From CAVQBP01 sp964448105 (GTDB lineage: Bacteria; Bacteroidota; Ignavibacteria; Ignavibacteriales; Ignavibacteriaceae), in the NCBI GenBank assembly GCA_964448105.1, contig CAYUVK010000005.1, positions 23,712-87,711 of the forward strand: a stretch of DNA of 64,000 nucleotides, given 5' to 3'. The notes under the pieces are model-generated. The model had not been told where the DNA came from. It saw nothing but the letters and a program-made list of their open reading frames with translations, and ran no database searches. Shown here piece by piece: positions 8,898 to 18,153 of this stretch. The translations under genes and the position numbers were made by a program. How positions within the stretch are numbered: the first letter of the stretch is position 1; each line of letters opens with the position of its first letter.

Positions 8898-10250
8898 ATG
8901 GCAGAAAAGATTTTAATTGTTGATGATGAAAAAATCATACGCGAATCCCTTTCTTATATTCTAAAAAAGGAAGGTTACGATGTTGAAGAAGCTGAAAATG
9001 GTCTGGCAGCTCATGAAATGCTTCTAAAAAACAGTTACGATCTAGTCGTTACGGATCTAGAGATGCCTGGCATAAAAGGGATTGAGCTGCTGGAAAAAAT
9101 AATGCAGTTAAATATCCAAACATCGGTTATAATTATCACGGCTTTCGGTTCGCTTAATACTGCTATTTCTGCTTTAAGAAACGGTGCAAGCGATTATATC
9201 TTAAAACCCGTTGAGTTTGATGAAATTATTTTGAAGATCAAAAAATTATTTGAAATTAAAAACCTTTTGCTTGAAAACAGGATTTTAAGGAATGAAATAC
9301 AGAGGCAGTATGATTTTGAAAATATTATTGGTAAAAGCCCTGCAATAAAAAAAATATATGAAATGATTCAGGCAGTTTCCGAAACTGACAGCACTGTGTT
9401 GATAGTGGGAAAAAGCGGAACCGGCAAAGAATTAGTTGCACGTGCACTACACTATAACAGCGCGAGGAAGAATAAACCTTTTATAGCATTCAACTGCGGG
9501 GCTATTGCAGAAAATCTTGTTGAGAGTGAATTATTTGGTCATAAAAAAGGCGCTTTTACGGGTGCGCTTTATGATAAAGAAGGTTTTGTAAAGGCAGCAG
9601 ATAAAGGGACACTTTTCCTTGATGAAATAAGTGAGATGCCTTTGCAGCTTCAAGTAAAATTCCTACGCGTTCTTCAGGAGAAAGAATTTACTCCAGTTGG
9701 TCAAACTTCAACAATTAAAGTTGATGTAAGAATTATAGCTTCAACTAATAGAGATTTAAAGGAAGAAATCAAAGCCGGCAATTTCCGTGAAGATCTATTC
9801 TACCGTTTAAATGTAATTGAAATTCAACTTCCTTCTTTAAAAGAGAGAGAAGAAGATATTCCTCTTCTTGCAGATCATTTCCTTGATAAGTATAGAAAAG
9901 AAATGAACAGGAATATAAAAGGCTTTGATACGGAAGCAATACATGCCCTAATCAGTCATGAATGGAAAGGTGAAATAAGGGAACTTGAAAATATTGTAGA
10001 ACGGGCTGTTATCTTTTGCAAGAGAGATTTTATTTCTATAAATGATTTACCTGATACTTTCAGAGAAATAAAACTTTCCAAAGTAAATTCAACCGGTTCT
10101 TTAGAAAGTTCGGTTAGAAATTTTGAAAGGGAGTTTATTCTTAAAGTTCTGGAAAGTAATGAACACGATAAAGAGTCAACCGCAAAGCAGCTTCAGGTGG
10201 GACTTTCAACCTTATACAGGAAGCTAAAAGAGCTTGATATCAAAGCTTAA
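8898..10250 (+). CDS. Sigma-54-dependent response regulator, NtrC family
   Basis: A 450-aa regulator with the three canonical parts. The receiver domain (1-120) has acidic residues D9/D10 and phospho-acceptor D53 in VTDLEMPG. The AAA+ domain (about 140-375) has Walker A GKSGTGKE, the sigma-54 contacting loop GAFTGA and the arginine-finger region FREDLFYRLNVI. A Fis-type HTH (about 410-448) ends in KQLQVGLSTLYRKLKELDI. It is the cognate partner of the kinase just upstream. It should activate RpoN promoters by ATP-driven opening. The nearest large target downstream is the cytochrome cluster, but I found no convincing -24/-12 site there. Confidence 0.95.
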   Translation: MAEKILIVDDEKIIRESLSYILKKEGYDVEEAENGLAAHEMLLKNSYDLVVTDLEMPGIKGIELLEKIMQLNIQTSVIIITAFGSLNTAISALRNGASDYILKPVEFDEIILKIKKLFEIKNLLLENRILRNEIQRQYDFENIIGKSPAIKKIYEMIQAVSETDSTVLIVGKSGTGKELVARALHYNSARKNKPFIAFNCGAIAENLVESELFGHKKGAFTGALYDKEGFVKAADKGTLFLDEISEMPLQLQVKFLRVLQEKEFTPVGQTSTIKVDVRIIASTNRDLKEEIKAGNFREDLFYRLNVIEIQLPSLKEREEDIPLLADHFLDKYRKEMNRNIKGFDTEAIHALISHEWKGEIRELENIVERAVIFCKRDFISINDLPDTFREIKLSKVNSTGSLESSVRNFEREFILKVLESNEHDKESTAKQLQVGLSTLYRKLKELDIKA

Positions 10251-10445
10251 AGGGAGTCTCTGCTTCTCAAATTATGTAATTGTTTGTCACCAGCAAGAAT
10301 AACTATTTTTTAGTCCTATTCTCAGATTTGAAAAAAATTAAAATTTTAACCTTTATTAGACTTCTTGGAAAAATATTTACGTTAAAAATAAATTGGCACA
10401 TAAATAGTAAAGAGAATTATACAATTTTATTCGAATAAGCGATAC

Positions 10446-10808
10446 ATGAAGAAAATAATATTATATAGTTCGGATTTTACTATGAGTTTCAGTCTTTTAA
10501 TGTATTTAAAAGACAGGTACAACATTACTGTTAGTATGGATCATAATGATTTGCTAAAGATAGTAAAATGTACAAAATTTGATTTGGTGCTGCTGGATAT
10601 GGAGCCTTCTGATAGGATGGAAAAATTGTGTGAAGAGATCAAAGCTGTAAATCCGACCATTCCGATTGTATTAATTTATGTTTATAAAAATCAGAATAAA
10701 GAATTTGATATTAAGATAAGAAAATTCGCTGATTTTATATTCTATAAGCCTTTCGACCTCAACGAAGTAACAAAAGAGCTCTCAACTCTTACGGGAACAT
10801 TCAACTAA
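10446..10808 (+). CDS. Stand-alone receiver (CheY-like) domain, partly degenerate
   Basis: A 120-aa single receiver domain. The phospho-acceptor aspartate is D51 (LVLLDMEPSD) and the conserved lysine appears in FYKPFD. Of the usual acidic pair only D10 remains, because the first position is S9 (YSSDF). Phosphorylation may therefore still work with weaker magnesium binding, or the protein may be a phosphorylation-independent adaptor. It sits 195 bases after the NtrC-type gene and before the cytochrome cluster, which suggests a phosphorelay or signalling role with the kinase at 7436. The ATG is preceded by GCGATAC with only a poor ribosome binding site. Confidence 0.8.
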   Translation: MKKIILYSSDFTMSFSLLMYLKDRYNITVSMDHNDLLKIVKCTKFDLVLLDMEPSDRMEKLCEEIKAVNPTIPIVLIYVYKNQNKEFDIKIRKFADFIFYKPFDLNEVTKELSTLTGTFN

Positions 10809-11423
10809 TTTTTACCTGTTACAATAAATTCGAATTTTAGAAATCCAATTTATTTTTATTCCTTGATTACAAAGATATAGGGTATAATTATATAAAGTAA
10901 TGAATAAGAAAGATAAAGTTAATGGATTCTTCTAAGCTCATAGCTAAACTCATTCCTTATAGGTTCTATTTCCTTATACCTCTATATCTTGATTTAAATC
11001 ATTCAAAAGCGTTCAAATGATATTTAACTTTAAGCTTCTTATATATAAAAAACCCCAAAATTTTGTTTCCCATTGTTGAGAATTTGATGCGAATTCTATA
11101 AAATAATTCAACAAATAATAGATTTTTATGACGGCATGCTCTTTGAAAAAGCAGAAAGACTTCAGTAAATATGGACAGAACATTAAAAAATATTCTTAGG
11201 AAATTAATATGAAAAATTTATTGCTTTATTTATTGTTTATTTTTTCAATAGTAGTCCTTTACGGAATTGCTTTTTCTTTTTAATAATTTGAATAAGAAAA
11301 TTAATTTACTTTGATAGATATAGATAAGAATTGGATACGGATCTTTTCTGAATCCTGCAGACAAACAAAAAATTTAAAATAGAACTTCGGTTAATTCTAT
11401 AACAATATATTGTACTGATTATT
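10809..11423. other. 615-bp intergenic region before the cytochrome cluster
   Basis: No RNA gene or long frame is visible. The region is very AT-rich. It contains a candidate 24-codon gene at 11209-11283 (listed separately). The length suits a regulatory region for the eight-gene cytochrome operon, but I could not fix a promoter: the TTTGAT near 11309 lacks a good -10. Confidence 0.4.
11209..11283 (+). CDS. Possible 24-aa single-span membrane peptide
   Basis: ATG at 11209 opens a 24-codon frame ending TAA at 11281-11283, with AGGA at 11198-11201 as a plausible ribosome binding site. The peptide is almost entirely hydrophobic (MKNLLLYLLFIF then SIVVLYGIAF), enough for one membrane helix. Small one-helix subunits are known in respiratory complexes (CydX, CcoM, PetL/PetN types), so a role as an accessory subunit of the downstream cytochromes is possible. 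Hydrophobic mini-frames also arise by chance in AT-rich DNA. Confidence 0.3.
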   Translation: MKNLLLYLLFIFSIVVLYGIAFSF

Positions 11424-13601
11424 ATGGTTTTTGGCAATGTTAGACAGTTTCGTAAGAAAAATAATTTAATTTATTTTCTTTTTGTTCTTGTTTATATAAT
11501 TTTCCTTCCAACGTATATCTTACCTCAAAGCAATGATGACTGTCTAACTTGCCATAGTGATAATACTCTAACAACCGAGAAAAACGGGAAAGAAGTATCC
11601 TTATATGTTGATTCAAAAGTTTTTAATAACTCAGCACACGGAAAACTTCAATGTATTTCCTGCCATACCGGGTTTAATATTGATGAGATCCCTCATAAAG
11701 CTAATATTCAACCGATAAATTGTGAATCATGCCATACAAATGCACCAATTCTGCATCCATTTCACCCTCAAATGATAAACGTAAACGGTGTTGATGGTTC
11801 AAAAGATGTAAATTGTAAAGGATGCCACGGTACACATGACATAATATCACCAAAAGTTCCCGGATCAAAATTTAGCGCCGCTAATATAGTAAATGCTTGT
11901 GGCAGCTGTCATCCCGATAAAGAAAAAGAATTTTCTACTTCAGCTCATGCAAATGGTTTAAGAGAAGGAGTGAAAGGTGCACCAAATTGTTTTACATGTC
12001 ATAAGAACCATATTGTGTCATTCGGTTCTGTAAAAGACACTACACAGCTTAAAATTAATCAGGAAAAACTCTGTTTATCATGTCATCTAGATAATCCGGA
12101 AATAAGGTCCAGAACGGCTCCTTCGGCAGGATTTATTTCTTCATACACAAATAGTGTACATGGCAAAGCATTACTTGATGGCAATGGCAAAGCAGCTAAT
12201 TGTGTAAATTGCCATACCGCACATAAGGTAAAGGCGACCAGTGATCCTACATCAACAGTAAATAGATTTAACATACCTAATACTTGCGGGCAATGCCACG
12301 CAAATATTGAAAAAGAATACAAGGAAAGTATTCATGGGGTTGCAGCTCTTCAAAAAGGAAGCAGCGATGCACCGGTTTGTATTGATTGCCATGGAGAACA
12401 TAATATATTAAAACCCAGCAATCCCCTTGCACCAACATCAAATGTGAATGTTTCCCGGGAAGTCTGTTCTCGCTGTCATGCTTCAATTACACTAGCTACA
12501 AAATATGGTTTAAATCCGAATCGATGGTCCACTTTTCAAAATAGTTATCATGGTTTAGCTTTACAGGGTGGTGCTACAACCGTTGCGAATTGTGGCAGCT
12601 GTCATGGGGTTCATCTTATATTACCTCCCAATAATCCAAAATCATCTGTTTTTCGGGGTAACCTTGAAAAGACATGTGGAAAATGTCACCCGGGAGCTAA
12701 CAAAAATTTTACTGTGGGTGATATACATGCAACCAAAAAAGAAAAATCGGATCCGATAATTTATTGGATTTCATTGATTTATATTATAATGATTGTTTCG
12801 ATTATCGGAGCAATGCTGCTGCATAATATTTTAGATTTCTTGAAAAAAGCAAAAATCAAAAAACTGAAGCAGATGGGTTATATTGTTCAGGAAAAACACA
12901 GCCATGCTCTTTATCTCAGGATGAATGTTAATGAAAGAATTCAGCACTTATTATTTACAATCAGCTTTATTATACTTATAATTACCGGATTCATGCTTCA
13001 GTTCCCGAATTCATGGTGGGTATCTCATATCCGAGACGTGGTTGAAAATGCATTCGAGTATCGAAGCCTGCTGCACAGAATAGCTGCTGTTATTATGATA
13101 GGAACGAGCTTATATCATATTTATTATATTTTATTTACTGATAGGGGAAAGCAGTTAATAAGAGATTTATTTCCTAAAAGACAAGATTTTTTCGATGCAA
13201 TTGGAATTGCCAAATTTAATTTAGGTCTTTCTAAAGAAAAACCTAAGCTGGACCGTTTCAGTTATATTGAAAAAGCCGAATATTGGGCACTTATCTGGGG
13301 AACAATTATAATGTCGGCAACCGGCTTTATTATGTGGTTCGATAATACTTTCATCGGATTGTTTACTTTATTGGGTTGGGAAATTGCCAGGACAATTCAT
13401 TATTACGAAGCATGGTTAGCTACATTAGCTATAATTGTTTGGCACTTTTATTTTGTTATTTTCAATCCAGATATATATCCGATGAATACATCCTGGATTA
13501 CCGGTAAAATGACTGAAGAAGAAATGGCTGAAGAACATCCGGCTGAATTAGAAAGGTTAAAAGGACAACAATCCGGCAATGAAGATGATATTGTTAAATA
13601 A
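11424..13601 (+). CDS. 13-heme cytochrome c fused to a b-type cytochrome domain (CbcL-like architecture)
   Basis: A 725-aa protein with an N-terminal export signal (hydrophobic segment about 14-33) and then 13 CXXCH motifs, from CLTCH at about 40 to CGKCH at about 420, interspersed with S(x)HG ligand-type motifs. One membrane helix follows (about 445-466), then a cytochrome b561/FdnI-type domain (about 495-690) with four helices and candidate b-heme histidines in RIQHLLF, LLHRIAA, LYHIYY, TIHYYEA and VWHFYF. The b domain should take electrons from menaquinol and hand them to the periplasmic heme wire. The architecture matches CbcL of Geobacter, where a diheme b protein is fused to a multiheme c domain; this is similarity of layout, not proven orthology. 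It is the first large gene of the cluster. Confidence 0.93.
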   Translation: MVFGNVRQFRKKNNLIYFLFVLVYIIFLPTYILPQSNDDCLTCHSDNTLTTEKNGKEVSLYVDSKVFNNSAHGKLQCISCHTGFNIDEIPHKANIQPINCESCHTNAPILHPFHPQMINVNGVDGSKDVNCKGCHGTHDIISPKVPGSKFSAANIVNACGSCHPDKEKEFSTSAHANGLREGVKGAPNCFTCHKNHIVSFGSVKDTTQLKINQEKLCLSCHLDNPEIRSRTAPSAGFISSYTNSVHGKALLDGNGKAANCVNCHTAHKVKATSDPTSTVNRFNIPNTCGQCHANIEKEYKESIHGVAALQKGSSDAPVCIDCHGEHNILKPSNPLAPTSNVNVSREVCSRCHASITLATKYGLNPNRWSTFQNSYHGLALQGGATTVANCGSCHGVHLILPPNNPKSSVFRGNLEKTCGKCHPGANKNFTVGDIHATKKEKSDPIIYWISLIYIIMIVSIIGAMLLHNILDFLKKAKIKKLKQMGYIVQEKHSHALYLRMNVNERIQHLLFTISFIILIITGFMLQFPNSWWVSHIRDVVENAFEYRSLLHRIAAVIMIGTSLYHIYYILFTDRGKQLIRDLFPKRQDFFDAIGIAKFNLGLSKEKPKLDRFSYIEKAEYWALIWGTIIMSATGFIMWFDNTFIGLFTLLGWEIARTIHYYEAWLATLAIIVWHFYFVIFNPDIYPMNTSWITGKMTEEEMAEEHPAELERLKGQQSGNEDDIVK

Positions 13602-13666
13602 TAAATTAGGGAAACTGTAAAACTTATTGGGATATGAAAAGGGATTAAAAAAGGGATGACGCTTGG

Positions 13667-15658
13667 ATGAAATTATGTAAATTAAATTATCGCATTATTC
13701 CTGTTTGTATATATTTCTTATTAATTATACCGTTATTATCTGTAAATAGCATATATGCTCAGGAAAATGATGATTGCTTGATGTGTCACGGTGATAATAC
13801 ACTTACCGGTAAAAAAGATGGGAAAACATTTTCTGTATTTGTAGATAGTAAAAAATTAGCTTCATCGGTGCATAATGATGTTCAATGTGTAGATTGTCAT
13901 GCTGATTTAGCCGGTTCAGATTTCCCCCATAAAACTGACGTTGCTCCTGCACAATGTGTACCGTGCCATGAAGATGAGCAAACATTATATTCTGAAGGAA
14001 TCCATGGTAAAGCTAAAGCAAAAGGGGATCCATTGGCGCCTATTTGTCAAAATTGTCATGGCTCTCATGATATAATTCCGGTTAAAAGTCCACAATCAGC
14101 AGTTTCACCAATTAGAATTCCTTTTGTATGCGGATCATGTCATAAAGAAGGTACCAAAGTACAGGTTCAAAGGCATATTCCCAAAGACCATATTTTTGAA
14201 AATTATTCCGAAAGTATGCATGGTGTTGGATTATTGCAGAAAGGGCTTTCTGTTACAGCTACTTGTGCTTCGTGCCATTCGCCGCATAAGATTCTTCCTC
14301 CTTCAGATCCGCAGTCGACTATTGCCAGGAAAAATATTTCTAAAACTTGTACCCAGTGTCACCAGGAAATCGAGGCTGTGCACAGAAAAATTATTAAAGG
14401 AAAATTGTGGGAACAAACTCCGCACGTTCTCCCGGTATGTATAGATTGTCATCCGCCGCATAAAATTAAAAAAGTTCTTTATGAAGAAAGTGTTGCTAAC
14501 CAGGATTGTTTAAATTGCCATGGAAGGACCGATCTAAAATCGCAAGACGGACGTTCTATGTTTGTTAATGTTGTTAAGCTTCAAAGTTCAGCTCATATAA
14601 AAATTACGTGCAGCCAATGCCACAATACTGTAAATCCTTCCTTAGTCCGTCCATGTACCGGTATAACTGCAAAAGTTGATTGTTCAATCTGTCATGCTGA
14701 TCAAGGGGACCAATATAGAGAAAGTATTCACGGACAACTATTTGCCAAGAATGATCCAAATGCCCCAACATGCGAAGAATGCCATGGTTCTCATTACGTG
14801 TTGGGAAATAAGAATCCTCAATCCCCGATCTTTCATACAAATATTCCGACACTTTGTGCAAAGTGCCATCGAAAAGGAGAACCTGCTGCGGTAAGATATG
14901 TTGGGCAGGAACACGATATAGTTGAAAATTATACTGAAAGCATTCACGGAAAAGGTTTATTGAAAAGCGGTTTAACTGTAACAGCAACCTGCACTGATTG
15001 TCATACAGCACATCATGAGCTTCCTCATTCAGATCCTAATTCAAGTGTAAATAGAAATAATATTGCTCAAACCTGCGGAGGGTGCCATTACGGTATTGAA
15101 AAACAGCTCGAAAATAGTGTTCATTCTCCAAGTATTACTAAAACAGATCAAAAACTGCCTGTTTGTTATGACTGCCATAGTGCTCATAAAATAAGCCGGA
15201 CTGACAATACAGGTTTTAGGCTTGAGATTATGAATATATGCGGCAATTGTCATAAGAAATATGCAGAGACCTATTTTACTACATATCATGGTCAGGTTTC
15301 GCGTCTTGGTTATGCCAAAACCGCAAAATGCTGGGATTGCCATGGTGCACATGATATTTTACCGGTTGAAAATCCTGCTTCACATTTAAGTTTTCAAAAC
15401 AAGGTTCAAATTTGTAAAAAATGTCATGAGGGTGCAACCAGGCAATTTGCAGGATATTTTACACATGCTACCCATCATGAACCTGTTAAATATCCACTTA
15501 TGTTCTGGACTTTTTGGGGAATGACCGGGCTTCTTGTCGGTACATTCTTTATCGCAGGTATTCACACTTTGTTATGGCTACCCCGTTCAATAAAATGGAG
15601 ACGCGAACTAAAACAAAGGATCAAACAATCCCAAAATGATGATGAAAAAGATAGTTAA
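13667..15658 (+). CDS. 19-heme membrane-anchored cytochrome c with an internal 8-heme duplication
   Basis: A 663-aa periplasmic cytochrome with a signal peptide (about 9-31, ending YAQ), 19 CXXCH motifs and a C-terminal membrane helix (about 611-636) with a basic cytosolic tail. Residues 37-267 (hemes 1-8) and 281-508 (hemes 9-16) are two copies of one unit: each starts CL(M/N)CHG, has ESxHGxGLLxxGLxVTATCxxCH in the sixth-heme region, and ends CxDCHxxHKI. Hemes 17-19 form a tail. The first module also matches the start of the 13-heme protein (DDCLxCHxDNTLT). No CXXCK or other catalytic heme motif was seen, so it is likely an electron conduit. Spacer from the previous gene is 65 bases. Confidence 0.93.
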   Translation: MKLCKLNYRIIPVCIYFLLIIPLLSVNSIYAQENDDCLMCHGDNTLTGKKDGKTFSVFVDSKKLASSVHNDVQCVDCHADLAGSDFPHKTDVAPAQCVPCHEDEQTLYSEGIHGKAKAKGDPLAPICQNCHGSHDIIPVKSPQSAVSPIRIPFVCGSCHKEGTKVQVQRHIPKDHIFENYSESMHGVGLLQKGLSVTATCASCHSPHKILPPSDPQSTIARKNISKTCTQCHQEIEAVHRKIIKGKLWEQTPHVLPVCIDCHPPHKIKKVLYEESVANQDCLNCHGRTDLKSQDGRSMFVNVVKLQSSAHIKITCSQCHNTVNPSLVRPCTGITAKVDCSICHADQGDQYRESIHGQLFAKNDPNAPTCEECHGSHYVLGNKNPQSPIFHTNIPTLCAKCHRKGEPAAVRYVGQEHDIVENYTESIHGKGLLKSGLTVTATCTDCHTAHHELPHSDPNSSVNRNNIAQTCGGCHYGIEKQLENSVHSPSITKTDQKLPVCYDCHSAHKISRTDNTGFRLEIMNICGNCHKKYAETYFTTYHGQVSRLGYAKTAKCWDCHGAHDILPVENPASHLSFQNKVQICKKCHEGATRQFAGYFTHATHHEPVKYPLMFWTFWGMTGLLVGTFFIAGIHTLLWLPRSIKWRRELKQRIKQSQNDDEKDS

Positions 15659-15707
15659 TGATAAGCTTAATTTGAGAATATTTTAATATTATATCATCAA
15701 ATTTAAT

Positions 15708-16607
15708 ATGGATGAAGAAAAAGAAATAATGGCGGATGAAATAAAACAAAGACCTGAGAAATTTTATACCGACAGGAAAGAGAGAAATGAATATCAAAGA
15801 TTTAAAAGTTTAAACAGGATACTTCATTTTTTGATGATCCTTTGTTTTTTTACTCTTGCTTTTACCGGCTTAACACTTAAATTTTCCTACACCGGCTGGG
15901 CAGTTATTTTATCCCACTTAATGGGTGGATTTGAAACCGCAGGATATATTCACAGGTTTGCGGCGGTTATTATGGTTGGTATATTTATTACTCATATAAG
16001 CGACCTGTTCAAGATGAAAAGAAAAGAATATGGCTCATGGAAAAATTTACTCTTAGGTCCCGATTCTATGCTTTTGAATAAGAAAGATTTCCATGATTTA
16101 GTTGATTCTGTCAAATGGTTTATAGGAATGGGAGAAAGGCCTGATTATGGTAGATGGACTTACTGGGAGAAGTTTGATTACTTTGCAGTGTTCTGGGGTG
16201 TCTTTGTTATTGGTTCCACAGGATTAACTCTTTGGTTCCCACAATTTTTTACGCAATTTTTACCCGGATGGGTTATTAACGTTGCAACTATTATTCATAG
16301 TGATGAAGCTTTGCTCGCTACCGGATTTATTTTTACTGTTCACTTCTTTAATACACATTTAAGACCTGAAAAATTCCCCATGGATATTGTAATATTTTCC
16401 GGACGTGTTCCTATTGAGGAATATAAAATCGATAGACCGGGTGATTATGAGAAACTTAAAAAAAGTGGGAAACTAAGTGAGCAGCTTATGGAACCTTACC
16501 CGGATTTTGTTATTAAAGGAATTAAAATTTTCGGCTGGATTGCACTTAGTTTAGGTTTCAGTATAATTGTATGGATAATTTATGCAATGATATTTGCATA
16601 TAAGTAA
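15708..16607 (+). CDS. Cytochrome b561/FdnI-type membrane cytochrome b
   Basis: A 299-aa membrane protein with about four core helices plus a C-terminal one (about 270-295). Candidate heme-b histidines lie in RILHFLM, YIHRFAAV, ITHISDL, TIIHSDEALL and VHFFNTH, matching the pattern of the b domain fused in the 11424-13601 gene, of which this seems a free-standing paralog. It probably oxidises menaquinol and passes electrons to the 19-heme protein encoded 49 bases upstream, giving the same b+c pairing in split form. ATG at 15708 is used; another ATG at 15729 is possible. Confidence 0.9.
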   Translation: MDEEKEIMADEIKQRPEKFYTDRKERNEYQRFKSLNRILHFLMILCFFTLAFTGLTLKFSYTGWAVILSHLMGGFETAGYIHRFAAVIMVGIFITHISDLFKMKRKEYGSWKNLLLGPDSMLLNKKDFHDLVDSVKWFIGMGERPDYGRWTYWEKFDYFAVFWGVFVIGSTGLTLWFPQFFTQFLPGWVINVATIIHSDEALLATGFIFTVHFFNTHLRPEKFPMDIVIFSGRVPIEEYKIDRPGDYEKLKKSGKLSEQLMEPYPDFVIKGIKIFGWIALSLGFSIIVWIIYAMIFAYK

Positions 16608-16643
16608 ATCTTTTAATAATTTTTTTTAATAATTATCGCTTAA

Positions 16644-18140
16644 ATGAAAAAGATTTTTCCTTCATCTTTCTACAATCCAATTACATTAATAGGCGCAGCT
16701 TTAGCCGTAATAAATTTCGGATTAATTCTCTTCCTAATGCTTTTAGAAGCACTTACTCCGAATCCAAAACCATATATGGGTATTATTGCTTTTGTAATCT
16801 TACCCGGATTTTTGATTATTGGTTTGATACTGATTGCTTTTGGGATAGTCAGAGAACATAGAAGAGAAAGGCATGGTAAGAAAAGGAGTGCAAGATTTCC
16901 TGTTATAGATTTGAATAATCCTAAACATCGTTCCGCATTAATTTTTTTTTCAGTAGGAACGATTCTTCTATTATTATTCTCTGCCTTCGGAAGTTTTAAG
17001 GCTTATGAATATACCGATTCAAATCAGTTTTGCGGCACAATTTGTCATTCCGTAATGAATCCTGAATATACAGCATATCAAAATTCTCCTCATGCAAGAG
17101 TAGATTGTGTAAAATGCCATATTGGGCCCGGAGCCGGCTGGTATGTCCGCTCCAAATTATCAGGTGCTTATCAAGTTTATTCAGTTATTTTTAAAAAATA
17201 TCAGCGCCCAATTCCTACTCCAATTACTAATTTAAGACCTGCAAGAGAAACCTGTGAGCAATGCCATTGGCCGAATGTATTTTATAATCAGAAAAAGCAT
17301 GTGAACACTTATTACCTTTCTGACAAAGAAAACTCCCAAATGGTATTGACTCTTTTAATGAAGATAGGCGGAGGGAACGAGGTAACTGGTGTAACTTCTG
17401 GTATACATTGGCATATGAATATATCAAATGAAATCACATATCTTGCAACTGATACCGCACGTCAGGTTATCCCCTGGGTTAAAGCCAAATCATTGTTAAC
17501 CGGAAAAGAAACAATATATAAAAGTACAGAAACAAATTTAACTGATGAACAGATTAAAAATGGCAATAAGAGAATAATGGATTGCATAGATTGCCATAAT
17601 CGACCCTCACACATATATCATCCTCCTGCTCAATCGGTAAATGAGGAAATGGCTGCGGGTTTTGTAAATCCCAAATTGCCGTATATTAAAAGCATAGCTG
17701 TCGAGGCACTCGAAGGAAGTTATTCAACCAAACCAATTGCATTAGACAGTATAAAATTGACAATTGAGGATTTTTACAAAAATAATTTCCCGCATATTGA
17801 TTCAGTTAAAAAAGTAGATATCGAAAAGACTATTAAACAAATACAGGGAATTTATAAGCTGAATTATTTTCCCGAAATGAATGTTAGCTGGAAAAAATTT
17901 CCAAATAATTTAGGACATTTATATTCACCCGGATGTTTTAGATGCCATGATGGTAAACATGTCAGTGCCGATGGTAAAGTAATTTCAAGAGATTGCAGTG
18001 TATGCCATACAATACTAGCGGAGCAATTCGGTGATAATCAGCCTAATGTTTCATTAACAGGTTTAACATATAAGCATCCTGTCGATATAGGTAATTCCTG
18101 GCAGGAAACTGCATGCAGCGATTGTCATTCAAGTAATTGA
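16644..18140 (+). CDS. Seven-heme NapC/NirT-type inner-membrane cytochrome (ImcH-like)
   Basis: A 498-aa protein with three N-terminal helices (about 12-36, 44-68, 95-117) followed by a periplasmic domain with heme sites CVKCH, CEQCH, CIDCH, CFRCH, CSVCH and CSDCH plus an unusual CX3CH site, CGTICH (about 130). The context CGTICHSVMNPEY with CVKCHIGPGA after it is the NapC/NirT/NrfH signature. Proteins of this family oxidise quinol at the membrane. Length, three helices and seven hemes match the layout of Geobacter ImcH, an inner-membrane quinol oxidase for high-potential acceptors; orthology is unproven. It lies 36 bases after the cytochrome b gene and 13 before the Rieske gene. Confidence 0.9.
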   Translation: MKKIFPSSFYNPITLIGAALAVINFGLILFLMLLEALTPNPKPYMGIIAFVILPGFLIIGLILIAFGIVREHRRERHGKKRSARFPVIDLNNPKHRSALIFFSVGTILLLLFSAFGSFKAYEYTDSNQFCGTICHSVMNPEYTAYQNSPHARVDCVKCHIGPGAGWYVRSKLSGAYQVYSVIFKKYQRPIPTPITNLRPARETCEQCHWPNVFYNQKKHVNTYYLSDKENSQMVLTLLMKIGGGNEVTGVTSGIHWHMNISNEITYLATDTARQVIPWVKAKSLLTGKETIYKSTETNLTDEQIKNGNKRIMDCIDCHNRPSHIYHPPAQSVNEEMAAGFVNPKLPYIKSIAVEALEGSYSTKPIALDSIKLTIEDFYKNNFPHIDSVKKVDIEKTIKQIQGIYKLNYFPEMNVSWKKFPNNLGHLYSPGCFRCHDGKHVSADGKVISRDCSVCHTILAEQFGDNQPNVSLTGLTYKHPVDIGNSWQETACSDCHSSN

Positions 18141-18153
18141 GGGAGCATAAATA

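Noticed and set aside
10393..10410. TTGGCAC half-site upstream of the receiver gene as a sigma-54 -24 element
   Set aside because: No GC at the -12 position; the matching bases read TAGT. A half-site alone is not enough.
12083..15352. Several minus-strand frames inside the cytochrome genes
   Set aside because: They are antisense shadows of CXXCH-rich coding DNA, without ribosome binding sites or recognisable domains.
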